DNA from: Myxococcales bacterium | Lineage (GTDB): Bacteria; Myxococcota; Polyangia; Fen-1088 | DNA: 6,327 bases | Assembly (NCBI GenBank): GCA_003159055.1 | Contig: PMLH01000168.1 | Coordinates: 1-6,327, forward strand | Direction: 5' to 3' | Shown here: piece after piece, positions 1-5,052 of the stretch | Layout: the number at the start of each line of letters is the position of its first letter | Position numbering within the stretch: the stretch's first letter is position 1 | Notes under the pieces: generated by a model | Databases searched by the model: none | Seen by the model: only the letters and a program-made list of their open reading frames with translations | Told to the model about the DNA's origin: nothing | Translations under genes and position numbers: made by a program

Positions 1-660
1 CACCGAGAAGATCTTGGTCAAGTCGCGAGGATTCGCAAGCTCCTGCCAGGATTCCATCTGAAACAGCGTGGGCGCGGCCGCGGCGAGGAAGGGCGCGTGT
101 GCGGCCGCGGCGACCTTGGACATCTCGCCCAAAAGCTCGACGTCCATCGGACTCTGGTCGAAGTAGTAGTCGCCGACCAGGCAGCCGAAGGGCTCGCCGC
201 CCAGGGTGCCGTACTCTTCTTCGTACAGCTTCTTGAAGATGGGGCTCTGGTCCCACGCCGCGCCCTTGTAGCGCTTGAGGGTCTTGTGCAGATCCTTCTT
301 GGAGACGTTCATCACCCGGATCTTCAGCTGGTCGTCAGTTTCGCTGTTGGTAATCAGGTAATGCAGACCGCGCCACGCGCCTTCGAGCTGCTGGAAGTCG
401 GGGTGGTGCATGATCGCGTTGATCTGATCGCTCATCTTCTTGTCGATCTCGGCGATCATCGCGGTGATGGTCTGAACGACGTCGTTCGAGATGAGCCTGC
501 TCGAAGCCAACGCTTGCTGGGCCAGGGTATTGACCGCAGCTTCAATTTCCGTCTTCGCTCCGTCGGTCTGGGGCTTGAATTCCTTGTTGAGCAGCGAGGC
601 GAACTCGCTGACTTCAACCGTACCGGTGGCAGCTTGTTGTTCTTTCTGTGTTTCAGCCAT
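1..660 (-). CDS. tssC: T6SS contractile sheath large subunit TssC (VipB/ImpC), N-terminal part
   Basis: TssC pairs with TssB to build the cytoplasmic sheath whose contraction drives the Hcp tube and spike out of the cell. The frame is open from the ATG at 660 to the window edge, giving 220 residues; the family usually has about 490-500, so the C-terminal half lies outside. Family hallmarks are visible: HHPDFQQLEGAWRGLHYLI at residues 85-103, then KLYEEEYGTLGGEPFG (144-159), LVGDYYFDQSP (161-171) and an Ala-rich APFLAAAAP segment (189-197). The N-terminal stretch up to about residue 80 is polar and helical, as expected of the part that links neighbouring sheath subunits. The start is supported by GAGGG at 667-671, six bases upstream. 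Only 15 bases separate it from the tssB stop, so it is co-transcribed with tssB. No frameshift or missing hallmark is seen in the visible part. Confidence 0.97.
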   Translation of the reverse strand, partial: MAETQKEQQAATGTVEVSEFASLLNKEFKPQTDGAKTEIEAAVNTLAQQALASSRLISNDVVQTITAMIAEIDKKMSDQINAIMHHPDFQQLEGAWRGLHYLITNSETDDQLKIRVMNVSKKDLHKTLKRYKGAAWDQSPIFKKLYEEEYGTLGGEPFGCLVGDYYFDQSPMDVELLGEMSKVAAAAHAPFLAAAAPTLFQMESWQELANPRDLTKIFSV

Positions 661-666
661 GGTGGT

Positions 667-671
667 CCCTC
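667..671 (-). promoter_or_regulatory. Ribosome binding site of tssC
   Basis: Read on the minus strand this is GAGGG, inside AGTGAGGG, six bases before the ATG at 660. It begins just after the tssB stop codon, so tssC initiation does not depend on an overlapping stop, but the two genes lie close enough for coupling. Confidence 0.7.
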
Positions 672-675
672 ACTG

Positions 676-1197
676 CTACTTGTTGCCGGAGCCCTCGCCC
701 CCGGATTCTGGTTTCGGTGCCGAGGCGAGAGCCTGCAGCAGTGCCGGATCTTTCAGCATGTTGGCAACCAGGTCTTCCGCGCCGGTGCGGCCGTCCATGT
801 ACGTGATCAGGTTGGAGAGCTGGTTGCGGGCTTGGAGCAGCTGATTGAGCGCTCCCACCTTGCGCGCGATGGCGGCTGGCGAGAATTCGTCGAGACTCTC
901 GAAGGTCAAGTCGACGCTGACATTGCCCTCGCCAGTCAGCGTGTTCGGGACCTGGAACGCCACCCGCGGCTTCATGCCCTTGAGTCTTTCGTCGAAGTTG
1001 TCGACGGAAATATCCATGAACTTGCGGTCGGCCACCGGCGCCAGTGGCTCGGCTGGTTTGCCCGACAGATCTGACATGACGCCCATGACGAAGGGCAGTT
1101 GGACCTTCTTCTCCGCGCCGTAGAGCTCGACGTCGTATTCGATCTGCACGCGGGGTGCTCGGTTCCTTTGGATGAATTTTTGCGAACTGGTTGCCAT
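676..1197 (-). CDS. tssB: T6SS contractile sheath small subunit TssB (VipA/ImpB)
   Basis: TssB is the smaller sheath protein and interlocks with TssC in the tubular T6SS sheath in the cytoplasm. The 173-residue product matches the usual 160-180 of the family. Conserved blocks appear in order: RVQIEYDVE (residues 16-24), LPFVMGVMSDLSG (34-46), KFMDISVDNFDERL (59-72) followed by KPRVAFQVPNTL, and FSPAAIARKV (105-114) leading into a helix ending YMDGRTGAE (133-141). The C-terminus is a short Gly/Ser tail. A GTG at 1206 would add three residues, but ATG at 1197 has AGGTGG five bases upstream and starts the protein where relatives do. tssA ends 30 bases upstream and tssC begins 15 bases downstream, so the three form one transcription unit. 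Confidence 0.97.
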   Translation of the reverse strand: MATSSQKFIQRNRAPRVQIEYDVELYGAEKKVQLPFVMGVMSDLSGKPAEPLAPVADRKFMDISVDNFDERLKGMKPRVAFQVPNTLTGEGNVSVDLTFESLDEFSPAAIARKVGALNQLLQARNQLSNLITYMDGRTGAEDLVANMLKDPALLQALASAPKPESGGEGSGNK

Positions 1198-1202
1198 GAT
1201 GT

Positions 1203-1208
1203 CCACCT
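1203..1208 (-). promoter_or_regulatory. Ribosome binding site deciding the tssB start
   Basis: The minus strand reads AGAGGTAGGTGGACATC before the ATG at 1197. AGGTGG sits five bases from that ATG. The alternative GTG (1206-1204) lies inside this motif and would have only the AGAGG three bases away, which is too close. This favours ATG at 1197. Confidence 0.6.
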
Positions 1209-1227
1209 ACCTCTGATGTTTAGTAGC

Positions 1228-2280
1228 CTAGCTGCTTTCCGATGGATCCTTCCCGCGCAGGTTCTCGATCTGCGAGAGCCCATCCGGCGCGATGTCTCGA
1301 ACGATATCCAAAAAACTCGCTGATACCAACCGCTTACTTCGCCTGAGCAGAATCGGGATGGGGCTCGACGGCTCAACCCGCTCATAGTAGCTGCAGATCT
1401 TGTCAAGCACGCGGAGCACGTCATCGCGCGAGTTGATTTCGCCCGTCATTGATGGGCCAGCCCCGACCGCGCCCCCTGGTCCGGCAACCACACCGTCCGC
1501 GCCCACCTCGCCAGCGGCGCCCTCGACCCCGACACCTCGGCGGAGCAACCGTGCCACTATGATCTTCTCGGCCGAGCGCAAGAGATCGGTCAATTTGGAA
1601 AAGTTGGTACCGTTCGACGCTCCGACCTTCCCGCCCACGAAGGCTTCCATCCCCGCGAGGCTTGCCAGCGCGGAATGCAGGGCATCCGCGGTCGCCTGCA
1701 GCTCGGGGATTGGACATTCGTTGAATGCACCATCAATGGCAGACGACTTGGGTGGCTCCTTCCCGGCTGCCGGGGGAATCTCGCCCGAGGCCATCGCCAT
1801 GTCGCGCACACTGAAGCGTCCGAACGAACGAGCGCTCACCAATGGGATCAGTCGGATCGGATCAATGAAAGCGGGCCCGTCGCAAAGGCCCATCAGGATG
1901 TTTACGCGGAACGTGGGGTCGTTGCCATCGTCGGGGTCGAGCTTCGGATAGAAGCCGTCCCAGAAGGTCTCCACCATTCCGCGCATCAGGGTGAGCCCCT
2001 CGGCAAAACCCGCCAGTCCTTCGGTCTGAAGCAAGGCGCGCGTCATTTTGACGGCGATTCGCAAATCCTTGCTCTTGCTGAACAACGCTAGCGCCCGATC
2101 GGCGACTTCCTTCCAGTCGGGATCCTGGGCCGGCACGATGGTGCTGCCCATTTGCTGTTCGGGTTTGCTTTCCGACAGACGATCGAGCTCAAGATAGGCA
2201 GGATCGTATTCCAGATCCGCACCACACGGACCATCCGCCGATATCGGTTGAAGTAGCGAGTCTAGGTTCTTGAGAGGCAT
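1228..2280 (-). CDS. tssA: T6SS assembly/cap protein TssA (ImpA N-terminal domain family)
   Basis: TssA organises the baseplate and leads or caps the growing sheath-tube in the T6SS. The 350-residue product is about the size of the short TssA class. Residues 6-135 form the ImpA N-terminal domain: LLQPISADGPCGADLEYDP at 9-27, a DPDWKEV motif near 54-60, and TFWDGFYPKLDPDDGNDPTFR at about 105-125. A helical middle (about 186-248) is followed by a low-complexity Gly/Val/Ala linker (about 249-277). The C-terminal domain carries VEPSSPIPILLRRSKRL (302-318) and DIAPDGLSQIENLRG (329-343), which are typical of the family. The frame continues upstream to a GTG at 2376, but those extra 32 residues do not look like TssA and cross the candidate promoter, so ATG 2280 is chosen. 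Its ribosome site is modest (GGTGG at 2290-2286). tssB follows after 30 bases. Confidence 0.94.
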   Translation of the reverse strand: MPLKNLDSLLQPISADGPCGADLEYDPAYLELDRLSESKPEQQMGSTIVPAQDPDWKEVADRALALFSKSKDLRIAVKMTRALLQTEGLAGFAEGLTLMRGMVETFWDGFYPKLDPDDGNDPTFRVNILMGLCDGPAFIDPIRLIPLVSARSFGRFSVRDMAMASGEIPPAAGKEPPKSSAIDGAFNECPIPELQATADALHSALASLAGMEAFVGGKVGASNGTNFSKLTDLLRSAEKIIVARLLRRGVGVEGAAGEVGADGVVAGPGGAVGAGPSMTGEINSRDDVLRVLDKICSYYERVEPSSPIPILLRRSKRLVSASFLDIVRDIAPDGLSQIENLRGKDPSESS

Positions 2281-2285
2281 GTTCG

Positions 2286-2290
2286 CCACC
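2286..2290 (-). promoter_or_regulatory. Weak ribosome binding site of tssA
   Basis: On the minus strand the leader reads CGGTGGCGAAC then ATG, so GGTGG lies five bases from the start at 2280. It touches the downstream arm of the inverted repeat at 2289-2324. Folding of the leader could therefore affect access to it. Confidence 0.45.
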
Positions 2291-2324
2291 GAGTGAAACA
2301 GTGTGACATTAACTGTCGACTCGG
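2289..2324 (-). repeat. Two-tier inverted repeat overlapping the tssA promoter and leader
   Basis: The outer arms are CCGAGT (2289-2294) and ACTCGG (2319-2324), and the inner arms are ACAGT (2298-2302) and ACTGT (2312-2316). The inner arms enclose a nine-base loop (2303-2311), and a small asymmetric internal loop separates the two tiers. The repeat covers the candidate -10 hexamer (2308-2313), the expected transcription start near 2301 and the edge of the tssA ribosome site. It could be an operator for a dimeric repressor or simply part of the leader. No T-run follows, so it is not an intrinsic terminator. Confidence 0.5.
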
Positions 2325-2336
2325 AAAATAAGTCAA
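2308..2336 (-). promoter_or_regulatory. Candidate sigma70-type promoter for tssABC
   Basis: Reading the minus strand, TTGACT (2336-2331, five of six matches to the -35 consensus) is followed by exactly 17 bases and then GTTAAT (2313-2308, four of six matches to the -10 consensus). The stretch is noticeably more AT-rich than its surroundings. It lies in the 106-bp gap between the FHA gene stop and the tssA start. Transcription would begin near 2301, giving a leader of about 20 bases. The match and its position are seen; promoter activity is inferred. Confidence 0.6.
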
Positions 2337-2386
2337 GTGATTTCGCTTGCCAGCAATGCTGGGGCCGGGCGGCCACGGAAGCGGCA

Positions 2387-3496
2387 CTAGTCTACGTCGT
2401 CGTCTGAGCCGCTGTCTCCGCGGGCCACGCTTGCATACCCGCTGGCGAACTCCTCGCCGAAGATCTCGGTGTGAAGGGCGGCGTCCTCGCCGAGGAGGTT
2501 GTTGAACGTATCGACGTAGCTCGACCACTTGGCCTTGGCCTTGCCGCCGGACCACAGACCGCTGCCCGCCTTCAAATCGAGGCTGTTCGGATCGAGCTTG
2601 GCGAGCAGGCTGCGCACGCTTTGGGAGATCCCCTCGATGAGGGCGAGGTCGTGGATGCCCATGTCGGCGAACACCGCATTGAGGTCACGAGCGCACGCCT
2701 CTGGATCGGTCGCCGGGTCGAGGAGGTACTGGGTGATCTCCTGGCTCGTGCGGGCGCGGTGCAGTCGTGTGGTGCCTCTGAGCGGCCGCACGCCGACTTC
2801 CGACCCAAATTGTTCGTAGCCCTTTTTGAGCCCCATGAACGCATCGGTGAAGGCCCCGATAATTCGCAAGCAGCGCACCAGCCGTTCGGATGATTGATCG
2901 GCTGCTTGTTTGGCCGGAACCACCTGCGAGGGTTGGCGTGGCACACCGGTGGATGGCGATGCAGTTGGTGCTCGCGATCCGGCCGAGACGATGCGCGAGG
3001 GGGCGATGTGTGATGATGAGGAGCCGAACTGCGATGAAGATAGGGGCTGCGACGATGGCGAGATCTGCGAGTGCGAGACGTTTTGCGGTGCCCCCGGCGT
3101 GCTGATGACTTCCGTGGTTCGGCCGGTACCGACCAAGGTATCCACCGGAAACGGCCGTGGCGGCGCCTTCCGGCCCGCACTGACCCCGCCGGCAAGACCT
3201 GGGATGATGGTGAGCTCGAACATCCAGATGGTCAGGCGCGTGGGCTGAGTGATCGGAATCGGTGTGTTCTTCTGCAGACGGTTGCCGTCAAGACACGTTC
3301 CGTTGGTCGAGCCGAGGTCGAAATAGTACGTGCCCGTGTCGTCGAAACGGATGATCCCATGCCAACCCGACACGAAGTTGCCCTCCAGCACGACGTTATT
3401 GAGAGGGTTCCTTCCGATTCGGATCGGGGATTGGTCGAACTCATACTTCTGCTCGGTGCCCGAGCGAGGATCTTTGAAAATGACCTGAATCACCAT
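2387..3496 (-). CDS. tagH: T6SS-associated FHA-domain protein (TagH/ImpI-like)
   Basis: FHA proteins of T6SS clusters bind phosphothreonine partners and gate apparatus assembly, often downstream of a Ser/Thr kinase. The 369-residue product has three parts. Residues 1-100 form an FHA domain with the core motifs IGR (27-29), S43-G-W-H46 and STNGT (63-67); the usual Arg after the Ser is Gly here. Residues about 108-203 are a Ser/Pro/Gln-rich, probably disordered linker. Residues 203-360 resemble the T6SS FHA C-terminal domain: GLKKGYEQFGSEVGVRPLRG (222-241), LHRARTSQEI (245-254), DLNAVFADMGIHDLALIEGI (271-290) and EIFGEEFASGYA (344-355). The tail is acidic. ATG 3496 is preferred because the domain starts at once after it and AGGG lies five bases upstream; ATG 3523 is possible, and the further extension to 3742 overlaps the divergent gene. 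It leads the minus-strand group but is separated from tssA by a possible promoter. No Ser/Thr kinase gene is visible in the window. Confidence 0.88.
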   Translation of the reverse strand: MVIQVIFKDPRSGTEQKYEFDQSPIRIGRNPLNNVVLEGNFVSGWHGIIRFDDTGTYYFDLGSTNGTCLDGNRLQKNTPIPITQPTRLTIWMFELTIIPGLAGGVSAGRKAPPRPFPVDTLVGTGRTTEVISTPGAPQNVSHSQISPSSQPLSSSQFGSSSSHIAPSRIVSAGSRAPTASPSTGVPRQPSQVVPAKQAADQSSERLVRCLRIIGAFTDAFMGLKKGYEQFGSEVGVRPLRGTTRLHRARTSQEITQYLLDPATDPEACARDLNAVFADMGIHDLALIEGISQSVRSLLAKLDPNSLDLKAGSGLWSGGKAKAKWSSYVDTFNNLLGEDAALHTEIFGEEFASGYASVARGDSGSDDDVD

Positions 3497-3651
3497 GATG
3501 GCCCTGCCGCAGGTATCCAACATAGCGCAGTCCCAGGAAAGCTGCGAAAATTGCGATCGCGACGAGGCACCCCGAGCCCCAGTGCGATGACCTTCGGTCC
3601 GAAGGCAAGGTTTGGGTTGCCACCGCATCTTTCCGCGGTAATTTTTGCAGG
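3497..3651. other. Divergent intergenic region between the FHA gene and the envelope genes
   Basis: These 155 bases separate the minus-strand T6SS genes from the plus-strand envelope genes and should hold both sets of start signals. I found a perfect palindrome (3591-3605) but no convincing -35/-10 pair on either strand. A TGGCA...TTGC arrangement on the minus strand has the wrong spacing for sigma54. Confidence 0.6.
3591..3605. repeat. Perfect 15-bp palindrome in the divergent region
   Basis: The sequence is CCTTCGG-T-CCGAAGG, seven bases each side of a single central base, with no extension beyond the arms. It lies 95 bases upstream of the FHA start and 47 bases upstream of the plus-strand GTG. 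That position suits an operator for a dimeric regulator of one or both transcripts. Function is inferred. Confidence 0.45.
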
Positions 3652-4161
3652 GTGACAGCGACGCCAAGGTGGATCGACGGAGTGTTGGTTGCCGCCGTCT
3701 TTTGCTGTGCGGCTTGCAGCCGCTCTGGCTCGGGCGGCCCATCGGCGGACGCCGGCGGTATCGCGGGCGCCGGCGGTTTTGTTTTGCCCGACGTCGCCGT
3801 CTCGTGCCACGACGGCAGCCCGGCGTCTAGCGGCGGTGCGGGCGGTAGCGATCCTTTGTGTGTGGCGGACTTGCCTTCGGTCTCGTTTGGCAAGAATGTT
3901 TCGCCGATTCTCGGGGTTTGTTCAGGCGAGGTCTGCCACGCCCCGTGGCAGTACGCGACTCTGGTGGGGGCGCAGTCCGAATCCTGTTGTGACCACCGCT
4001 GGTTGGTCGAGCCGGGACAACCATCGAACAGCCACTTGATCCAGGCGGTGCGCGGCGTTGGCGCGTGCGTTCCGCAGATGCCACTGGGTGAAGGCTCACT
4101 GGCAGCAAGCGACATCTCCGCCCTCATCGCTTGGGTCTGCGCAGGCGCGCTCGACAACTGA
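3652..4161 (+). CDS. Small lipoprotein with a cytochrome c-like domain and C-x4-CH motif
   Basis: This is a predicted 169-residue envelope lipoprotein of unknown function. Residues 1-21 form a signal peptide (Arg6, hydrophobic 11-20) ending CAAC, which points to lipidation at Cys22; Cys at position -3 of the lipobox is unusual. Residues 23-70 are a low-complexity Gly/Ser/Ala linker containing a stray SCHDG. From about 76 the pattern resembles c-type cytochrome domains of myxobacterial and planctomycete-style proteins: FGKNVSPIL, then C90-SGEV-C95-H96, VEPGQPSNSHLIQAV (119-133), a possible axial Met in PQMPLG (141-146), and SDISALIAWVCAGA (153-166). The heme motif is C-x4-CH, not CxxCH, so heme attachment is uncertain. 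Cys112, 113, 139 and 163 may form disulfides. The GTG start is chosen because it directly precedes the signal peptide; its ribosome site is poor (GCAGG adjoining the start). It heads the plus-strand envelope group. Confidence 0.75.
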   Translation: MTATPRWIDGVLVAAVFCCAACSRSGSGGPSADAGGIAGAGGFVLPDVAVSCHDGSPASSGGAGGSDPLCVADLPSVSFGKNVSPILGVCSGEVCHAPWQYATLVGAQSESCCDHRWLVEPGQPSNSHLIQAVRGVGACVPQMPLGEGSLAASDISALIAWVCAGALDN

Positions 4162-4212
4162 GCTCGGACGCCTCATGCCAAGGGCCTTGCATCGATGGGC
4201 GGCATGCAGGAG

Positions 4213-4226
4213 TATGGCGCGCCATA
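4213..4226. repeat. Perfect 14-bp palindrome TATGGCGCGCCATA
   Basis: The sequence equals its own reverse complement over 14 bases, including the central GGCGCGCC, and stops there because the flanking bases do not pair. It lies 37 bases upstream of the TPR gene start. It may be a binding site; in GC-rich DNA a chance origin is possible. Confidence 0.4.
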
Positions 4227-4246
4227 AGCTCCGTCGCAGAGCACGC

Positions 4247-4254
4247 AAGGAAGG
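4247..4254 (+). promoter_or_regulatory. Ribosome binding site of the TPR protein gene
   Basis: AAGGAAGG, nine bases before the ATG at 4264, is the purine-rich signal that fixes this start. No competing in-frame start with a signal peptide lies nearby. Confidence 0.65.
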
Positions 4255-4263
4255 TAACTGGAC

Positions 4264-5052
4264 ATGGTCAAGCTTGGATTCTGGATTTCACTGCTCGGGC
4301 TCACCGTCGCGGTGCTGCCCGCCCAGGCAGCGAGCCGCGACACCAAAGAGCGCGCGGCAAAGCGCGCTTGTCTGAACGGCGACCCGGCCAAGGGCGTGCA
4401 GATCCTGACCGACCTCTTCATCAGCACCGACGACCCGATCTACCTTTACAACCAGGGTCGCTGCTACGAACAAAACAATCGCTACGAGGAAGCCGTCGGA
4501 CGTTTCCGAGAGTTCCTGCGCAAGACCAACGGCTCGAGAGACACAGACAAGGCGGATGCCGAGAGTGCCAGGAAGCACATCGCCGACTGCGAGGCGCTTC
4601 TCGGCCGCAAGGTTGCGGATCCTTCTCAACCTGCCGCACCGCCGCCGCCTCCGCCTGCTCCGCCGCCCGTGATCGCACCTGCGCCCCAGCCTGCGCAGCC
4701 GCTCCAGGTGGTTGCGCAGCCAGCTCCAACCGGTTCCACGTCCTCGGGAGGCGGTTTGCGCGTGGCGGGCGTCGTTACTGCGGCAGTTGGCGTGGCCGCG
4801 CTCGTCACAGGTGTCCTGCTCAATGTCAAAGCCAACGACATGGTCAGTGACGTGCAGAACCGCTATGACGGCAGTGCCTATTCGTCCAGCAAAGACTACA
4901 AGACCGACAGTCAGGTTGCGTATGGTGCCGGCGCGGCATGCGTGGCGGGCGGATTGCTCCTCTACTATTTGGGGCTGCGAGCCGAGCACGTGGACGTGAC
5001 ACCGATTGCGCTACGGGGCGGCGCCGGCGCCATGCTGACGGGAGCGTTCTAA
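4264..5052 (+). CDS. Exported TPR protein with Pro-rich linker and glycine-rich membrane tail
   Basis: This is a 262-residue envelope protein of a type common in myxobacteria, with no assigned function. A signal peptide (hydrophobic 5-20, probable cleavage after AQA at 20-22) precedes a TPR-like region. Residues about 30-55 give one helical hairpin and 59-88 a clearer repeat (YLYNQGRCYEQNNRYEEAVGRFREFL). Residues 119-156 are a Pro/Ala linker with a run of prolines. The tail has two hydrophobic Gly/Ala segments (about 166-187 and 219-237) around a polar loop containing NRYDGSAYSS, then a terminal motif PIALRGGAGAMLTGAF. TPRs mediate protein contacts, so an envelope scaffold role is plausible, but no partner can be named. 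The lipoprotein gene that follows overlaps by one base (TAATG), indicating translational coupling. Confidence 0.82.
   Translation: MVKLGFWISLLGLTVAVLPAQAASRDTKERAAKRACLNGDPAKGVQILTDLFISTDDPIYLYNQGRCYEQNNRYEEAVGRFREFLRKTNGSRDTDKADAESARKHIADCEALLGRKVADPSQPAAPPPPPPAPPPVIAPAPQPAQPLQVVAQPAPTGSTSSGGGLRVAGVVTAAVGVAALVTGVLLNVKANDMVSDVQNRYDGSAYSSSKDYKTDSQVAYGAGAACVAGGLLLYYLGLRAEHVDVTPIALRGGAGAMLTGAF
5040..5044 (+). promoter_or_regulatory. Ribosome binding site within the TPR gene for the downstream lipoprotein
   Basis: GGGAG lies seven bases before the ATG at 5052, inside the last codons of the TPR gene. It selects this ATG over the in-frame ATGs at 5058, 5070 and 5082, none of which has as good a signal. 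Confidence 0.6.

Larger units (their letters stand above)
4162..4263 (+). other. Intergenic gap between the cytochrome-like and TPR genes
   Basis: This 102-base gap holds a 7-pair hairpin (CTTGCAT at 4186-4192 with ATGCAGG at 4204-4210, one G-T pair) without a T-run, and a 14-bp palindrome at 4213-4226. No clear promoter hexamers were found. The gap neither proves nor excludes co-transcription of the flanking genes. Confidence 0.5.

Noticed and set aside
97..1074. Long open frame on the plus strand (325 codons) across tssC and tssB
   Set aside because: It lies antisense to two genes with clear family hallmarks. Its translation has no recognisable domain and is rich in residues produced by mirrored GC-rich codons.
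2281..2376. N-terminal extension of tssA to a GTG at 2376
   Set aside because: The 32 extra residues do not look like the ImpA N-terminal family, and the codons run across the promoter candidate and the inverted repeat.
2910..3248. Plus-strand frame with a striking Cys/Asp/Glu-rich stretch (CDDEEPNCDEDRGCDDGEICECE), resembling a secreted Cys-rich protein
   Set aside because: It is the antisense reading of the Ser-rich linker of the FHA protein, whose flanking domains are in frame and conserved. The Cys pattern follows from mirrored Ser codons.
3604..3622. Possible sigma54 promoter on the minus strand (TGGCAACCCAAACCTTGCC) upstream of the FHA gene
   Set aside because: The GG and GC elements are three bases further apart than the strict -24/-12 spacing allows. 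T6SS genes are sometimes sigma54-dependent, but this site does not qualify.
3441..4157. Minus-strand frame running through the cytochrome-like lipoprotein gene
   Set aside because: No recognisable domain, and it is antisense to a gene with signal peptide, lipobox and domain layout. It also crosses the divergent promoter region.
4186..4210. Hairpin after the cytochrome-like gene as an intrinsic terminator
   Set aside because: The stem is only seven pairs with a G-T pair and no run of T follows it.
4288..4989. Minus-strand frame (233 codons) across the TPR gene
   Set aside because: Arg/Gly-rich antisense shadow of a gene with a good ribosome site, signal peptide and TPR pattern.
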